A DNA stretch of 64,000 nt from Vibrio splendidus (GTDB lineage: Bacteria > Pseudomonadota > Gammaproteobacteria > Enterobacterales > Vibrionaceae). This document shows, piece by piece, positions 52,399-61,292 of this stretch; within the stretch, counting starts at the first letter, position 1; each line of letters begins with the position of its first letter. The notes below the pieces were generated by a model. It saw only the letters and a list, made by a program, of their open reading frames with translations, was not told the DNA's origin and did no database searches. Where the stretch lies: assembly GCF_003345295.1 (NCBI RefSeq), contig NZ_CP031056.1, positions 744,001-808,000 on the forward strand, written 5' to 3'. Both the position numbers and the translations under genes were made by a program.

Positions 52399-53307
52399 AT
52401 GACACACAGTTCTATTTCAAAAGATTTAACGCCAAAAGCCTCAACTCCAAAATCCTCAACACAGCAGCACTCTGCTGAAGACACGATTCGCACGAATACT
52501 CCGATTGTTTTAACCATCGCGGGTTCTGACAGTGGTGGCGGTGCCGGTATCCAAGCTGATATTAAAGCCATGTCTGCTACCGGTAGTTTTGCTTGTTCTG
52601 TGATTACCGCTATCACTTCCCAGAACACTCAAGGCGTGTCAGCCATTTTTCCTATTCCACTCGACCATGTCGCTAGCCAGTTAGATGCGGTTTTTACTGA
52701 TCTCAATATCGTGGCAGTGAAAGTCGGCATGTTGGCCGATTCGAAAATCATCAAAGTCGTCGCGGACAAAATCAAACAATACCAACCTAAACACTTAGTG
52801 ATTGACCCTGTGATGGTCGCGACAAGTGGAGACCTTCTTCTAGAAAACTCAGCAATTACGACGCTAAAACAAGAGCTGATTCCGCTGGCTGATATCATTA
52901 CTCCTAACTTACCAGAAGGCGCAGCACTGACAGGCAAAGCGGTACCTGAAAGCGAAGCCGAAATGCAGGGCATGATTGAAGACTTACGCGCACTAGGTGC
53001 TAAAGCTGTCCTGCTAAAAGGCGGTCACTTAGAGAAGGATGAGAACAGTAACGACTTACTGATTCTGCCAACCACATCTGCTCTGATTAGCGCGAAGCGC
53101 TTTCCTACTAAAAATACGCACGGCACGGGTTGTACGCTTTCTTCTGCTATCGCTTCTTTCTTGGCTCAAGGCAACACGCTTTCAGAGGCTGTTGACCTAG
53201 GCAAACAATACATTTCGCGCGCAATTGCTCACGCTGATGAGTTGCAAGTCGGCCAAGGTCATGGCCCGGTAAATCACTTCTTCGCTGGGCACGGTAATGT
53301 CTGTTAA
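52399..53307 (+). CDS. thiD: HMP/HMP-phosphate kinase ThiD with N-terminal extension
   Basis: 302 residues, a hydroxymethylpyrimidine (phosphate) kinase of the ribokinase fold, phosphorylating HMP to HMP-P and HMP-PP for thiamine synthesis. Motifs: TIAGSDSGGGAGIQADIK, the anion hole NTHGTGCTLSSAIASF with catalytic Asp/Cys region, and ITPNLPEGA. The usual length is about 265; here about 34 residues of Ser/Thr/Pro-rich sequence (KASTPKSSTQQHSAED) precede the domain. The well-placed SD fixes this start. It overlaps thiZ by 11 bases. Confidence 0.93.
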   Translation: MTHSSISKDLTPKASTPKSSTQQHSAEDTIRTNTPIVLTIAGSDSGGGAGIQADIKAMSATGSFACSVITAITSQNTQGVSAIFPIPLDHVASQLDAVFTDLNIVAVKVGMLADSKIIKVVADKIKQYQPKHLVIDPVMVATSGDLLLENSAITTLKQELIPLADIITPNLPEGAALTGKAVPESEAEMQGMIEDLRALGAKAVLLKGGHLEKDENSNDLLILPTTSALISAKRFPTKNTHGTGCTLSSAIASFLAQGNTLSEAVDLGKQYISRAIAHADELQVGQGHGPVNHFFAGHGNVC

Positions 53308-54055
53308 TACGGTGGGTGTTCAACTCAGCAATGCCTCCTTACGCTATAACGACAGTAAGCACGCGACCTTGTCTGGGTTGTCGCTTAGCTTAAATGCAGG
53401 TAAGTGGACGGTATTGCTGGGTCGAAGTGGCTGCGGAAAAACCACGGTCTTACGTTATCTGGCAGGCTTGTTGGACGACAAGGTGGAGTGGCAGGGCACA
53501 TTGGCAACCTCTGATGAATTGCCTTTAACGGATCGCATCGCTTACATGGCGCAGCAGGATTTGTTACTGCCATGGCTGTCGGTTATCGACAATGTATGCC
53601 TGAGTCATCGCTTTCAAAATCCAGTTTCTGATAAAGCACAGCAAACCAATCAAGCACTAGAGTTGCTCGCTGTGGTTGGTTTGGCTGATTACGCGGATGC
53701 TATGCCGGATCAATTGTCTGGCGGTATGCGTCAGCGTGTTGCTTTGGCTCGCACTTTAATGCAAGACAAACCTGTTGTGCTGATGGACGAACCTTTCTCT
53801 GCGCTGGATGCGGTAACAAGACACAAGTTACAGACCTTAGCGTGTGAGCTGTTAAGAGATAAAACCGTTGTGTTGATTACTCATGATCCACAAGAAGCGG
53901 TGCGTTTGGCGGATAACTTGTATGTGTTGCAAGGCACGCCTGCGAGTGCTCACTCTTTATCTGTGCCTCTCACATCAACACCACGAGTGTTAGACGGTGA
54001 ATGCGCTGAGTTACAACAAGCGATTTTAGATCAGTTGGAGCGTGATTATGAATGA
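53297..54055 (+). CDS. thiZ: Thiamine-precursor ABC transporter ATPase ThiZ
   Basis: 252-residue ABC ATPase of the nitrate/taurine-type importers: Walker A GRSGCGKTT, signature LSGGMRQRV, Walker B VVLMDEPFSALD and switch His in VVLITHDPQEA. It powers HMP-type precursor uptake with ThiX and ThiY. It overlaps thiD and thiX, so the operon is translationally tight. Its placement under a TPP riboswitch supports thiamine-precursor transport rather than taurine or sulfonate. Confidence 0.9.
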   Translation: MSVNTVGVQLSNASLRYNDSKHATLSGLSLSLNAGKWTVLLGRSGCGKTTVLRYLAGLLDDKVEWQGTLATSDELPLTDRIAYMAQQDLLLPWLSVIDNVCLSHRFQNPVSDKAQQTNQALELLAVVGLADYADAMPDQLSGGMRQRVALARTLMQDKPVVLMDEPFSALDAVTRHKLQTLACELLRDKTVVLITHDPQEAVRLADNLYVLQGTPASAHSLSVPLTSTPRVLDGECAELQQAILDQLERDYE

Positions 54056-54863
54056 TCTAACGCGAAGCGAAGCTGCGGCTCGTTCAGCTAACGTACAGAC
54101 TACCACTACACGTCCTCGTCAGATGAATCCCGTTATGCGTTTGCTGATCAGCAGTGCTGTGATTCTCGGTTTATGGCAACTGGTGGTGGTTATCTTCGAG
54201 ATGCCAAGCTTCATTCTTCCAGCGCCTGCAGAAGTCTTCATCAAGCTAATTGAACGCTACGATGTGTTACTCAAACACACTTGGGTGACTGCGCAGGAGA
54301 TCTTACTTGGTCTATTGCTCGGTTTATCCATGGGGCTGTTTTTCGCCCTGCAGATGTTGATGTTCGAACCACTGAAACGTTGGTTGTTGCCTATCTTAAT
54401 TGCTAGCCAAGCGATTCCTGTATTTGCGATTGCGCCAGTACTTATGTTGTGGCTTGGCTACGGCATCGCTTCAAAAGTGGTGATGGCGGCAATCATAATC
54501 TTCTTCCCCGTGACGACCTGTTGTTACGACGGCCTACGTAATACACCGACAGGTTACCTTGATCTTGCCAAGACCATGGGTGCATCGAAATGGCAATTGT
54601 TGCGTTATATCCAACTGCCTGCTGCATTGCCAACACTGGCGTCGGGCATTCGTGTGGCTGTGGTTATTGCCCCAATTGGTGCGGTTGTCGGCGAGTGGGT
54701 GGGTTCGAGTGAAGGGCTAGGTTACTTAATGCTGCAGGCCAACGCGCGCATGATCATTGATGAGATGTTTGCTGCCTTATTCATTTTGGCGGTGCTGTCT
54801 ATCTCGCTCTACTTCATCACAGACAAATTACTAAAAAAAGCTATCCCTTGGGAAAACCAGTAA
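54048..54863 (+). CDS. thiX: Thiamine-precursor ABC transporter permease ThiX
   Basis: 271 residues from ATG 54048 (GGAG seven bases before; a GTG two codons earlier is too close). BPD-type permease (SsuC/TauC-like) with six helices. Conserved EAA-loop region is YLDLAKTMGASKWQLLRYIQLPAALPTLASGIR. It forms the membrane channel with ThiZ. Confidence 0.9.
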   Translation: MNDLTRSEAAARSANVQTTTTRPRQMNPVMRLLISSAVILGLWQLVVVIFEMPSFILPAPAEVFIKLIERYDVLLKHTWVTAQEILLGLLLGLSMGLFFALQMLMFEPLKRWLLPILIASQAIPVFAIAPVLMLWLGYGIASKVVMAAIIIFFPVTTCCYDGLRNTPTGYLDLAKTMGASKWQLLRYIQLPAALPTLASGIRVAVVIAPIGAVVGEWVGSSEGLGYLMLQANARMIIDEMFAALFILAVLSISLYFITDKLLKKAIPWENQ

Positions 54864-54982
54864 TGGTTCGCTCTATAACACTTTGTTTAATAAAGCTTCG
54901 CTCACGCTATTTATCTAAACAAAACTTCGTTAAAAATTAGCTCGATACACACAATAATAATATTCAAAAGGAAAGGTTAACT

Positions 54983-55939
54983 ATGAAAAACACCAAATTG
55001 GTAGGTGCAGTGGCACTGCTTGCTTCGCTAGTTTCAGGTCATGCATTGGCGGATTCTGAACAAAAGAAACTGACATTGATGTTGGATTGGTTTGTGAACC
55101 CGAACCACGGCCCAATTGTGATTGCTCAAGAGCGTGGCTACTTTGCTGACCAAGGCTTAGAGGTGGAAATCCAAGAGCCAGCTGACCCAAGCACACCAGC
55201 AAAATTGGTTGCGGCAGGTAAGGTCGATTTAGCGGTAACTTACCAACCAAGTTTAACCATGGATGTAGCGGCAGGTTTGCCTCTCGTTCGTGCATCTACT
55301 CTTATCGCAACACCACTGAATACGTTGATGGTTTTAGATAATGGCAAGAACGATTCACTAGCGGATCTGAAAGGCAAAAAGATCGGTATTGCGATTGCGG
55401 GTAACGAAGAAGCAACCATCGGCACCATGCTAGCTCAAGAAAATGTTGCATTTACCGACGTGCAAACCATCAATGTCGGTTGGGCACTTTCATCTTCATT
55501 GGCATCGGGCAAGGTAGATGCAATTTGGGGTGGCTTACGTAACTTCGAAACCAACCAGCTAGCACTTGAAGGCTTTAAAGCGAAAGCATTTTTCCCAGAA
55601 GAGCACGGCGTACCCGCTTACGACGAGTTGATCTTTGTGGCGAACGCTAAGAAACACGACGACGAAGCAATCAAAGCGTTCAATAAAGCATTGGAACAAG
55701 CAACCACTTACATTGTGAACCACCCACAAGAGTCATGGAGTGAGTTTGTGGCGTATTCACCAGATACGTTGAACAACGAACTTAACCAACGTGCATGGAA
55801 CGACACACTGACTCGCTTTGCACTTCGCCCTTCTGCTGTAGATATGAAGCGTTACGATGATTACGCACAGTTTATGTTCGACAAAGGCATTATCAAATCA
55901 CTACCAAAAGCCGCTGATTACGTACCGACTTTTGACTAA
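54983..55939 (+). CDS. thiY: Periplasmic HMP-precursor binding protein ThiY
   Basis: 318 residues; a signal peptide ends at ALA-DSE. An NMT1/THI5-like binding domain: LMLDWFVNPNHGPIVIAQERGYF at the N-terminus, DPSTPAKLVAAGKVDLAVTYQPS, and GKVDAIWGGLRNFE. ThiY binds N-formyl-4-amino-5-aminomethyl-pyrimidine in the described system. It is separated by 119 bases from thiX but within the same operon. No lipobox, so soluble in the periplasm. Confidence 0.92.
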   Translation: MKNTKLVGAVALLASLVSGHALADSEQKKLTLMLDWFVNPNHGPIVIAQERGYFADQGLEVEIQEPADPSTPAKLVAAGKVDLAVTYQPSLTMDVAAGLPLVRASTLIATPLNTLMVLDNGKNDSLADLKGKKIGIAIAGNEEATIGTMLAQENVAFTDVQTINVGWALSSSLASGKVDAIWGGLRNFETNQLALEGFKAKAFFPEEHGVPAYDELIFVANAKKHDDEAIKAFNKALEQATTYIVNHPQESWSEFVAYSPDTLNNELNQRAWNDTLTRFALRPSAVDMKRYDDYAQFMFDKGIIKSLPKAADYVPTFD

Positions 55940-55947
55940 GGAATCTC

Positions 55948-56628
55948 ATGAAATACCAAGACTTAATTCAAGCCTGTCAGCAAGATTGGCAAGACTACAC
56001 CGAGCATGATTTTGTTAAAACGCTGGCGAACGGCACTCTTGCTCAGCCGTGTTTTCTACATTACTTGAAGCAAGATTTTTTGTTTTTAAAGCAGTATGCC
56101 CGTGCTTATGCATTGGCAATTTACAAGGCAAAGACACTGGCTGATATGCGCCGTGCGCTGCCAAGTGTTGATGCTCTGCTAGATTCTGAAATTTCACACC
56201 ACGTAACTTACTGTGGTCAATGGGGTTTAACTGAGTCGGATTTAGAAAACGAACCGGAAGATTTCGGCACAGTTGCCTACACGCGCTACGTTCTAGATTC
56301 AGGTATGACAGGTGATCTCGTCGACTTATATGCGGCACTGGCTCCGTGTTCAATCGGTTATGCCGTGATTGGTAAAGCGCTGTTAGAAAGCAGTGATACA
56401 GTATTAGAAGGCAACCCATACGCAAGCTGGCTACAGCTTTACGGCGGTGAAGAGTTCCAGTCTGGCGTGGCAACGGGCGCAGAATATTTCAATCAGCTAC
56501 TGGCTGAAATTGATATTAACAGCGAGCGCGGTCAGAACATCGTCCATATCTTCAAAACCGCAACGCGTATGGAAGTAGCTTTTTGGCAACAAGGTCTGAA
56601 TGCACTTAATGACTCAACCGCGGCTTAA
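55948..56628 (+). CDS. tenA: Aminopyrimidine aminohydrolase/thiaminase II TenA
   Basis: 226 residues of the TenA family: helical bundle with KQDFLFLKQYARAYALAIYKA, catalytic Cys134 in LAPCSIGY, and a Glu near 210 in RMEVAFW. TenA hydrolyses aminomethylpyrimidines or damaged thiamine to HMP. Next to ThiY and ThiD this gives a complete salvage path from imported pyrimidine to HMP-PP. The ATG is 8 bases after the thiY stop. Confidence 0.94.
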   Translation: MKYQDLIQACQQDWQDYTEHDFVKTLANGTLAQPCFLHYLKQDFLFLKQYARAYALAIYKAKTLADMRRALPSVDALLDSEISHHVTYCGQWGLTESDLENEPEDFGTVAYTRYVLDSGMTGDLVDLYAALAPCSIGYAVIGKALLESSDTVLEGNPYASWLQLYGGEEFQSGVATGAEYFNQLLAEIDINSERGQNIVHIFKTATRMEVAFWQQGLNALNDSTAA

Positions 56629-56656
56629 AGCGACTTTCACGAATAAGGATTTATCC

Positions 56657-57442
56657 ATGCTAACTGAACAAATCATCCAATCGTTGCGCGCAGTACGAGA
56701 GCAAAAACCACTGGTTGTGAACATCACCAACTATGTAGTGATGAACAACACGGCCAATGCGTTATTGGCGATTGGCGCTTCGCCTATTATGGCGCACTCA
56801 CAACAAGAGCTTGCAGAGATGATGTCTTTCTCTGGCGCTTTAGTGATCAACATTGGCACCCTCGACAGTGTTTGGACGCCAAGAATGTGTTTTGCTGTTG
56901 AACAAGCGAATGCGAACAACAAGGTTGTGGTTCTTGACCCTGTGGGTTGCGGCGCAAGCACGCTGCGTACCGAGACTTCTCGTGAAATTGCACGTTTAGC
57001 GGATAAGCTAGTCATTCGTGGTAACGCGTCTGAGATTATCGCGTTAGCGGGTGAGCAAGCACAGACCAAAGGCGTTGATGCGCTAGATAGCAGTGATGCT
57101 GCATTAGGCGCAGCGCAATGCTTAGTCGCTGAATACGGTGCGAATGTGGTGATTTCTGGTGAGACAGATTACGTTGTCACCAAAGACAGCGTGGTGACGT
57201 TAAACAACGGGCACCCAATGATGCCGTATGTGACGGGCATGGGTTGTACCTTAACGGCATTAACGGGCGCTTTCGCTGCTGTTGGAGATGACAGTGGTTT
57301 GGCTGCTGCTGCGGTATTAGGTGTGGTTGGCGAAATTGCTGCTGAGAACTCACGTGGCCCGGGTAGCTTACAGATGAACTTGCTTGATGAGCTGTATCAA
57401 CTAGATGAAGAGACGTTGATCCAACGTTTGAAGGTTCAGTAG
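56657..57442 (+). CDS. thiM: Hydroxyethylthiazole kinase ThiM
   Basis: 261 residues from ATG 56657 (AAGGAT seven bases before), which leaves 28 bases after tenA; a longer in-frame start at 56600 would overlap tenA and add nothing conserved. Ribokinase-like kinase of 5-(2-hydroxyethyl)-4-methylthiazole: VVNITNYVVMNNTANALLA, VVLDPVGCGAS and VTGMGCTLTALTGAF. It supplies the thiazole phosphate for ThiE. Confidence 0.94.
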   Translation: MLTEQIIQSLRAVREQKPLVVNITNYVVMNNTANALLAIGASPIMAHSQQELAEMMSFSGALVINIGTLDSVWTPRMCFAVEQANANNKVVVLDPVGCGASTLRTETSREIARLADKLVIRGNASEIIALAGEQAQTKGVDALDSSDAALGAAQCLVAEYGANVVISGETDYVVTKDSVVTLNNGHPMMPYVTGMGCTLTALTGAFAAVGDDSGLAAAAVLGVVGEIAAENSRGPGSLQMNLLDELYQLDEETLIQRLKVQ

Positions 57443-57474
57443 ATTCAATCTAGATCTGCATTCGTAGCTTATTA

Positions 57475-57510
57475 AAAAGCCCTCAGCACATATGTGTTGA
57501 GGGCTTTTCT
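57475..57510. terminator. Terminator of thiamine operon
   Basis: Stem AAAAGCCCTCAGCACA (57475-57490) mirrored at 57493-57508 with one G-T pair; T-rich tail. It also faces the convergent chemoreceptor gene. Confidence 0.9.
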
Positions 57511-57579
57511 ATTATTACTTCAAAACCGTATTAACTCGTCGTCGTGTTAGCTATCTCGTTATATCAGCAATTGGTTTAG

Positions 57580-59523
57580 TTAGGTTCTAAATCGATTCAC
57601 TTGGCTTTCTAAGTGATGAGCAACTTCGGTTAAGTCGCTCGCTGCACCTGAAATGCTGCTGACAGACTCTTGGTTGCTCTGCGCGATGGTATTTGCACCT
57701 TGCGCGTTTTCACCCAACGACTTGGTTAAGCAATCTTGTTCGTCAACAGACACTGCAATCTGGCTGTTAGCCTGATTCAGATCTTGGATGTGTTGGTTAA
57801 TCACATGCAAGTTCTGAGAAGCTTGCTGCGCCTGAGTTGAAGCATCGGAAACCGTGCTGTGGCTCTCTTTGATCGACTCTAACGCATCTTTAGCGCCACG
57901 CTGTAACGAGGTGATGAGTTCATCAATTTGGCTAGCAGAATCTTGGGTACGCTTAGCGAGCGTTCTCACTTCGTCTGCTACCACGGCAAATCCACGGCCT
58001 TGCTCACCCGCACGAGCAGCTTCAATAGCGGCATTCAATGCCAATAGGTTGGTTTGCTCAGATACGCCTTTGATTACTTCAAGAATAGCGCCAATGTTCA
58101 TCGACTCTTTGTGTAGGTCCGTTACTTTCTGGCTACTCACCTGCATGCTTTCATCGGCGCTGCCAATTTCATGCAGTGTTTTATCGACTTCTTTGAGGCC
58201 CATCGCGACATTTTCGGTAGCTTGGTTCGCCACTTTAGAGGCGTGGTTAGCACTTGAAGCAATTTCTGATGTGCTGGAAGCCAATTGATCAACAGCAGAA
58301 GAGATATTGATCATCTCATTGTTCAACTGTGTCGCGTTGGTCGAGCTGTTATTGGTCACTTGATTCAGCGACTCCGACATCTCACCAATACGCACACTAG
58401 AGCGGTTCACTTGACCAACAATATCGCGCAGAGACTCGATGGTGATCTCCATGTTGGTCAGCAGTTCGCCAATCTCGTTTTTGCTCTCAATGTTCACTTC
58501 AACATTTAAGTTGCCTTGAGAAAGCTCATTGGTGATCTGTTTAACCTGTGCGATGCCTTTGGTAATAGAACGAGTCACCAACACAGCGCTCGTCATGCCA
58601 ATCACCAAAGCCACACCCGTTAGCAAGAAGATGATTTGAACTGAACGTTTTTCACTGGCTTGCAGTTCTGGCGTTAATGCTTGTTTCTGTTGCTCTAGAA
58701 TACTTTGAGCATCCGCTACTGCGATAGCCAAGCTGTCACCAATCGAGGCAAGCGTTGCAGTTCTTTGAGTGTTTTCAATCATCTGCTGATGAACTTGCTC
58801 AAAACCTTTTGCATACGCTTCGCGTTGGTTAGAGAAGTCTTCAATCAGTTCACTTTGATAAGGAGATGATTTAAGAGATTCAATATCACCTTCGATACCT
58901 GGCAGAGCATATTCAAAAATGTCTTTACCGGCTTCATAGGTTTTAAGGTCGTTGTTGTTTGAGTAACTCAGCACAGTGATCTTAGCGGCGAGGAAGTTCT
59001 CCATCAACATGCCAGCGTACAAGCTCGCGTTTGGATCATTGTTGTTGTACGACTCATACAACAAGCTCTGAGCGGCTTTGAGGGCGTTGGTTTCTCGTTT
59101 GACCATCTCGATATTCACCAATTGGTCGATGAGCAGCTGGCTCTGTTTCATTGAGCCATAAGCCGTGTCAAATGCCGCTACGCTGTCTTGCACTAATTGC
59201 AGGCTAGCTAGGCTATCGGTTTTGGTGGTGGTTTGGATTAAGTTGTTGAGCAGTTCATCAATCGCGAGTTTGCTTGATTGATAATTCGTTTCGTATTGCT
59301 CATCCAATGACTCTAAGTAACGTTCAGAGGCTAAACGCATCTGAAGAAAGTGCACTTGAATGTTGCCTGACAGCGTCGCTTTCTGGCTGAGCTCACTGTA
59401 TTGACTAAAGCCGTTCGACAAGGTTTGGATACCTTTGTAACTCACAAGGCCTGAAATGACGAAAAAGAGTAAGCAGATGGCATAACCTAGCTTGATCTTA
59501 AACGCTATAGAAAGGTGGCGCAT
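57580..59523 (-). CDS. Methyl-accepting chemotaxis protein
   Basis: 647 residues. N-terminal transmembrane helix (about 13-31), a long helical periplasmic sensor (about 32-305, four-helix or double-bundle type), second transmembrane helix (about 306-328, IIFLLTGVALVIGMT), HAMP (about 330-380), and the signalling domain with the conserved hairpin tip GVSEQTNLLALNAAIEAARAGEQGRGFAVVADEVRTLA. The ligand is unknown. It lies opposite the thiamine genes, between thiM and thiE, so it may have inserted there. A C-terminal pentapeptide for CheR is absent. Confidence 0.92.
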   Translation of the reverse strand: MRHLSIAFKIKLGYAICLLFFVISGLVSYKGIQTLSNGFSQYSELSQKATLSGNIQVHFLQMRLASERYLESLDEQYETNYQSSKLAIDELLNNLIQTTTKTDSLASLQLVQDSVAAFDTAYGSMKQSQLLIDQLVNIEMVKRETNALKAAQSLLYESYNNNDPNASLYAGMLMENFLAAKITVLSYSNNNDLKTYEAGKDIFEYALPGIEGDIESLKSSPYQSELIEDFSNQREAYAKGFEQVHQQMIENTQRTATLASIGDSLAIAVADAQSILEQQKQALTPELQASEKRSVQIIFLLTGVALVIGMTSAVLVTRSITKGIAQVKQITNELSQGNLNVEVNIESKNEIGELLTNMEITIESLRDIVGQVNRSSVRIGEMSESLNQVTNNSSTNATQLNNEMINISSAVDQLASSTSEIASSANHASKVANQATENVAMGLKEVDKTLHEIGSADESMQVSSQKVTDLHKESMNIGAILEVIKGVSEQTNLLALNAAIEAARAGEQGRGFAVVADEVRTLAKRTQDSASQIDELITSLQRGAKDALESIKESHSTVSDASTQAQQASQNLHVINQHIQDLNQANSQIAVSVDEQDCLTKSLGENAQGANTIAQSNQESVSSISGAASDLTEVAHHLESQVNRFRT

Positions 59524-59783
59524 AACTATCCCTATATTTACCTGATTCCTTCATAGCGAAGTATTCCATAAAACAGCGTTCTGGGCAGGCTTAAGTGAAT
59601 AGTTTGTGTAATAAGTAACGCTTTCGTTAAAAATTTCAGGATTTTCGGTATGCTTTCAACGAGTTGTATATTCAATGGTGCGCGCTTAATTGAGCTAATT
59701 CAGTATTAACTTCCATGCACATGATGCGAATTGTCGGTAAAATGGTAGCAACTCAATTTAGACTCCGACTCCAAAGGCACGAT

Positions 59784-60401
59784 ATGAACCCTTATAAGCT
59801 TTACTTAGTAACGGATGACCAACAAGATTTAGAAACGCTTAAGTTTGTGGTTGAACAAGCAATCGCTGGTGGTGTCACTATGGTTCAAGTAAGAGAGAAG
59901 CATGGAGATGTGAGAGCTTTTATTGAACGAGCGCAGGCCGTTAAGTCGATTTTGGCTAGCTCAGGAGTACCGTTGATCATTAATGACCGAGTGGACGTTG
60001 CATTGGCTGTGGATGCTGACGGCTTGCATTTAGGTCAATCAGATATGCCGGCTGAGTTAGCCCGTCAGTTGATTGGCCCAGACAAGATTCTTGGTCTGTC
60101 GATTGAAACTGAACAACAGCTTCAAGAAGCCGATAGTCTGCCTATTGATTACATTGGCCTCAGTGCGCTTTTTGCCACACCGACCAAGACGAATCTTAAG
60201 AAACATTGGGGTTATAACGGCATTAAAATGGCGTTGGAGACAACGAAGTTACCGATTGTCGGTATTGGTGGAATTAACGAATCGAATATCCCGCAGTTAG
60301 TTGAGAGCGGTATTCATGGATTAGCACTGGTATCTGCGATATGTCACGCTGAAGATCCAAAACAAGCGACGCGGGATCTGTTGTCTCTAATGGGGGAGTG
60401 A
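59784..60401 (+). CDS. thiE: Thiamine-phosphate synthase ThiE
   Basis: 205 residues from ATG 59784 (AAGG seven bases before). A longer frame from 59715 is not supported. TIM-barrel enzyme joining HMP-PP and thiazole phosphate: QVREKHGDVRAF, LIINDRVDVALAVDADGLHLGQSDMP, and GIGGINESNIPQLVESG. It completes the salvage route begun by thiD and thiM, yet the chemoreceptor gene on the other strand separates it from them. No second TPP riboswitch is visible before it, so it must have its own promoter. Confidence 0.93.
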   Translation: MNPYKLYLVTDDQQDLETLKFVVEQAIAGGVTMVQVREKHGDVRAFIERAQAVKSILASSGVPLIINDRVDVALAVDADGLHLGQSDMPAELARQLIGPDKILGLSIETEQQLQEADSLPIDYIGLSALFATPTKTNLKKHWGYNGIKMALETTKLPIVGIGGINESNIPQLVESGIHGLALVSAICHAEDPKQATRDLLSLMGE

Positions 60402-60412
60402 AGGGGTTATAG

Positions 60413-60450
60413 ACTAGAAAACAAATGAGGTTAACCATTTGTTTTCTAGT
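60413..60450 (+). terminator. Hairpin after thiE
   Basis: ACTAGAAAACAAATG arm (60413-60427) perfectly mirrored at 60436-60450. No T run; terminator by position. Confidence 0.5.
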
Positions 60451-60529
60451 TAAAGAACAGGCTCATAGAAAGGCTAAATTGGCCTGTCGCTTGAGCTTTT
60501 AAGACAATTTATTGAATACACAGTTTTGT

Positions 60530-61129
60530 TTACTGAGCGCATAAAGCAACAGTACCGATGATCATAAGAACGATCGCGGCATACCAGCCGTATTGTGCGG
60601 TCTTATCAGCAACAAACACCTTAATGTAGTTAAGTTCTTCATGCGCCATTGCAATGAAGTCCGTGTAGTTAATCGATAACTCGCGGCTCGCTTCTTTCAA
60701 GTCTTGCTGAAGTTTGTTGAAAGCCTCATCGATGAAGCCTTTTGTTTCTGAAACAGACGGAGTAACAACCAAAGTTAAGCTATTCCAAACTGCCATACGC
60801 GATTCATATTCGCTTTCACTGACACAATTAAGTACGCGTAAATCATACTCTCGTTTGTTACGCTCTTTGCCCATTTTCTCAGGGCAAATATTTCTTAAAA
60901 CGTTCACGACAAATTTTCCAAAAGGTTCATTTAGATATAAAAAAGCACTCGAAGAGGGCTCATAAACTGGGTGCGAATCAATATTCAAAAGTGATCTATT
61001 TGAAGCTTTCACAAGTGGTTGCAGGGCAGGGGCACTTATGTGGGAGATTTGAAGTTGGGTCAGTGGTGTTAAAGAGCGATTTGGTTTTGTCGATATCAGT
61101 TTGATAAGACAACCCCTTTGGGATCGCAT
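60530..61129 (-). CDS. Hypothetical protein with C-terminal membrane helix
   Basis: 199 residues from ATG 61129 (an upstream TTG reading is possible; the start is uncertain). The body is soluble and the C-terminus ends in one hydrophobic helix (GWYAAIVLMIIGTVALCAQ), which would anchor it facing the cytoplasm. I recognise no family. Between two convergent transcripts. Confidence 0.5.
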   Translation of the reverse strand: MRSQRGCLIKLISTKPNRSLTPLTQLQISHISAPALQPLVKASNRSLLNIDSHPVYEPSSSAFLYLNEPFGKFVVNVLRNICPEKMGKERNKREYDLRVLNCVSESEYESRMAVWNSLTLVVTPSVSETKGFIDEAFNKLQQDLKEASRELSINYTDFIAMAHEELNYIKVFVADKTAQYGWYAAIVLMIIGTVALCAQ

Positions 61130-61292
61130 ACTAGTTATGTCACTTTGGGATATCAACTAGGGTGTTTTATCCACACGACAAAGAAAATTATCGGCACGAA
61201 AAGCGGAAATGAGGTAGTGCTGGAGAAAACACCACCGTCATTGATTTAGGATTCAGTTGCTGAAATTGGCTGAACTCAAGAATTGGGGAAGA

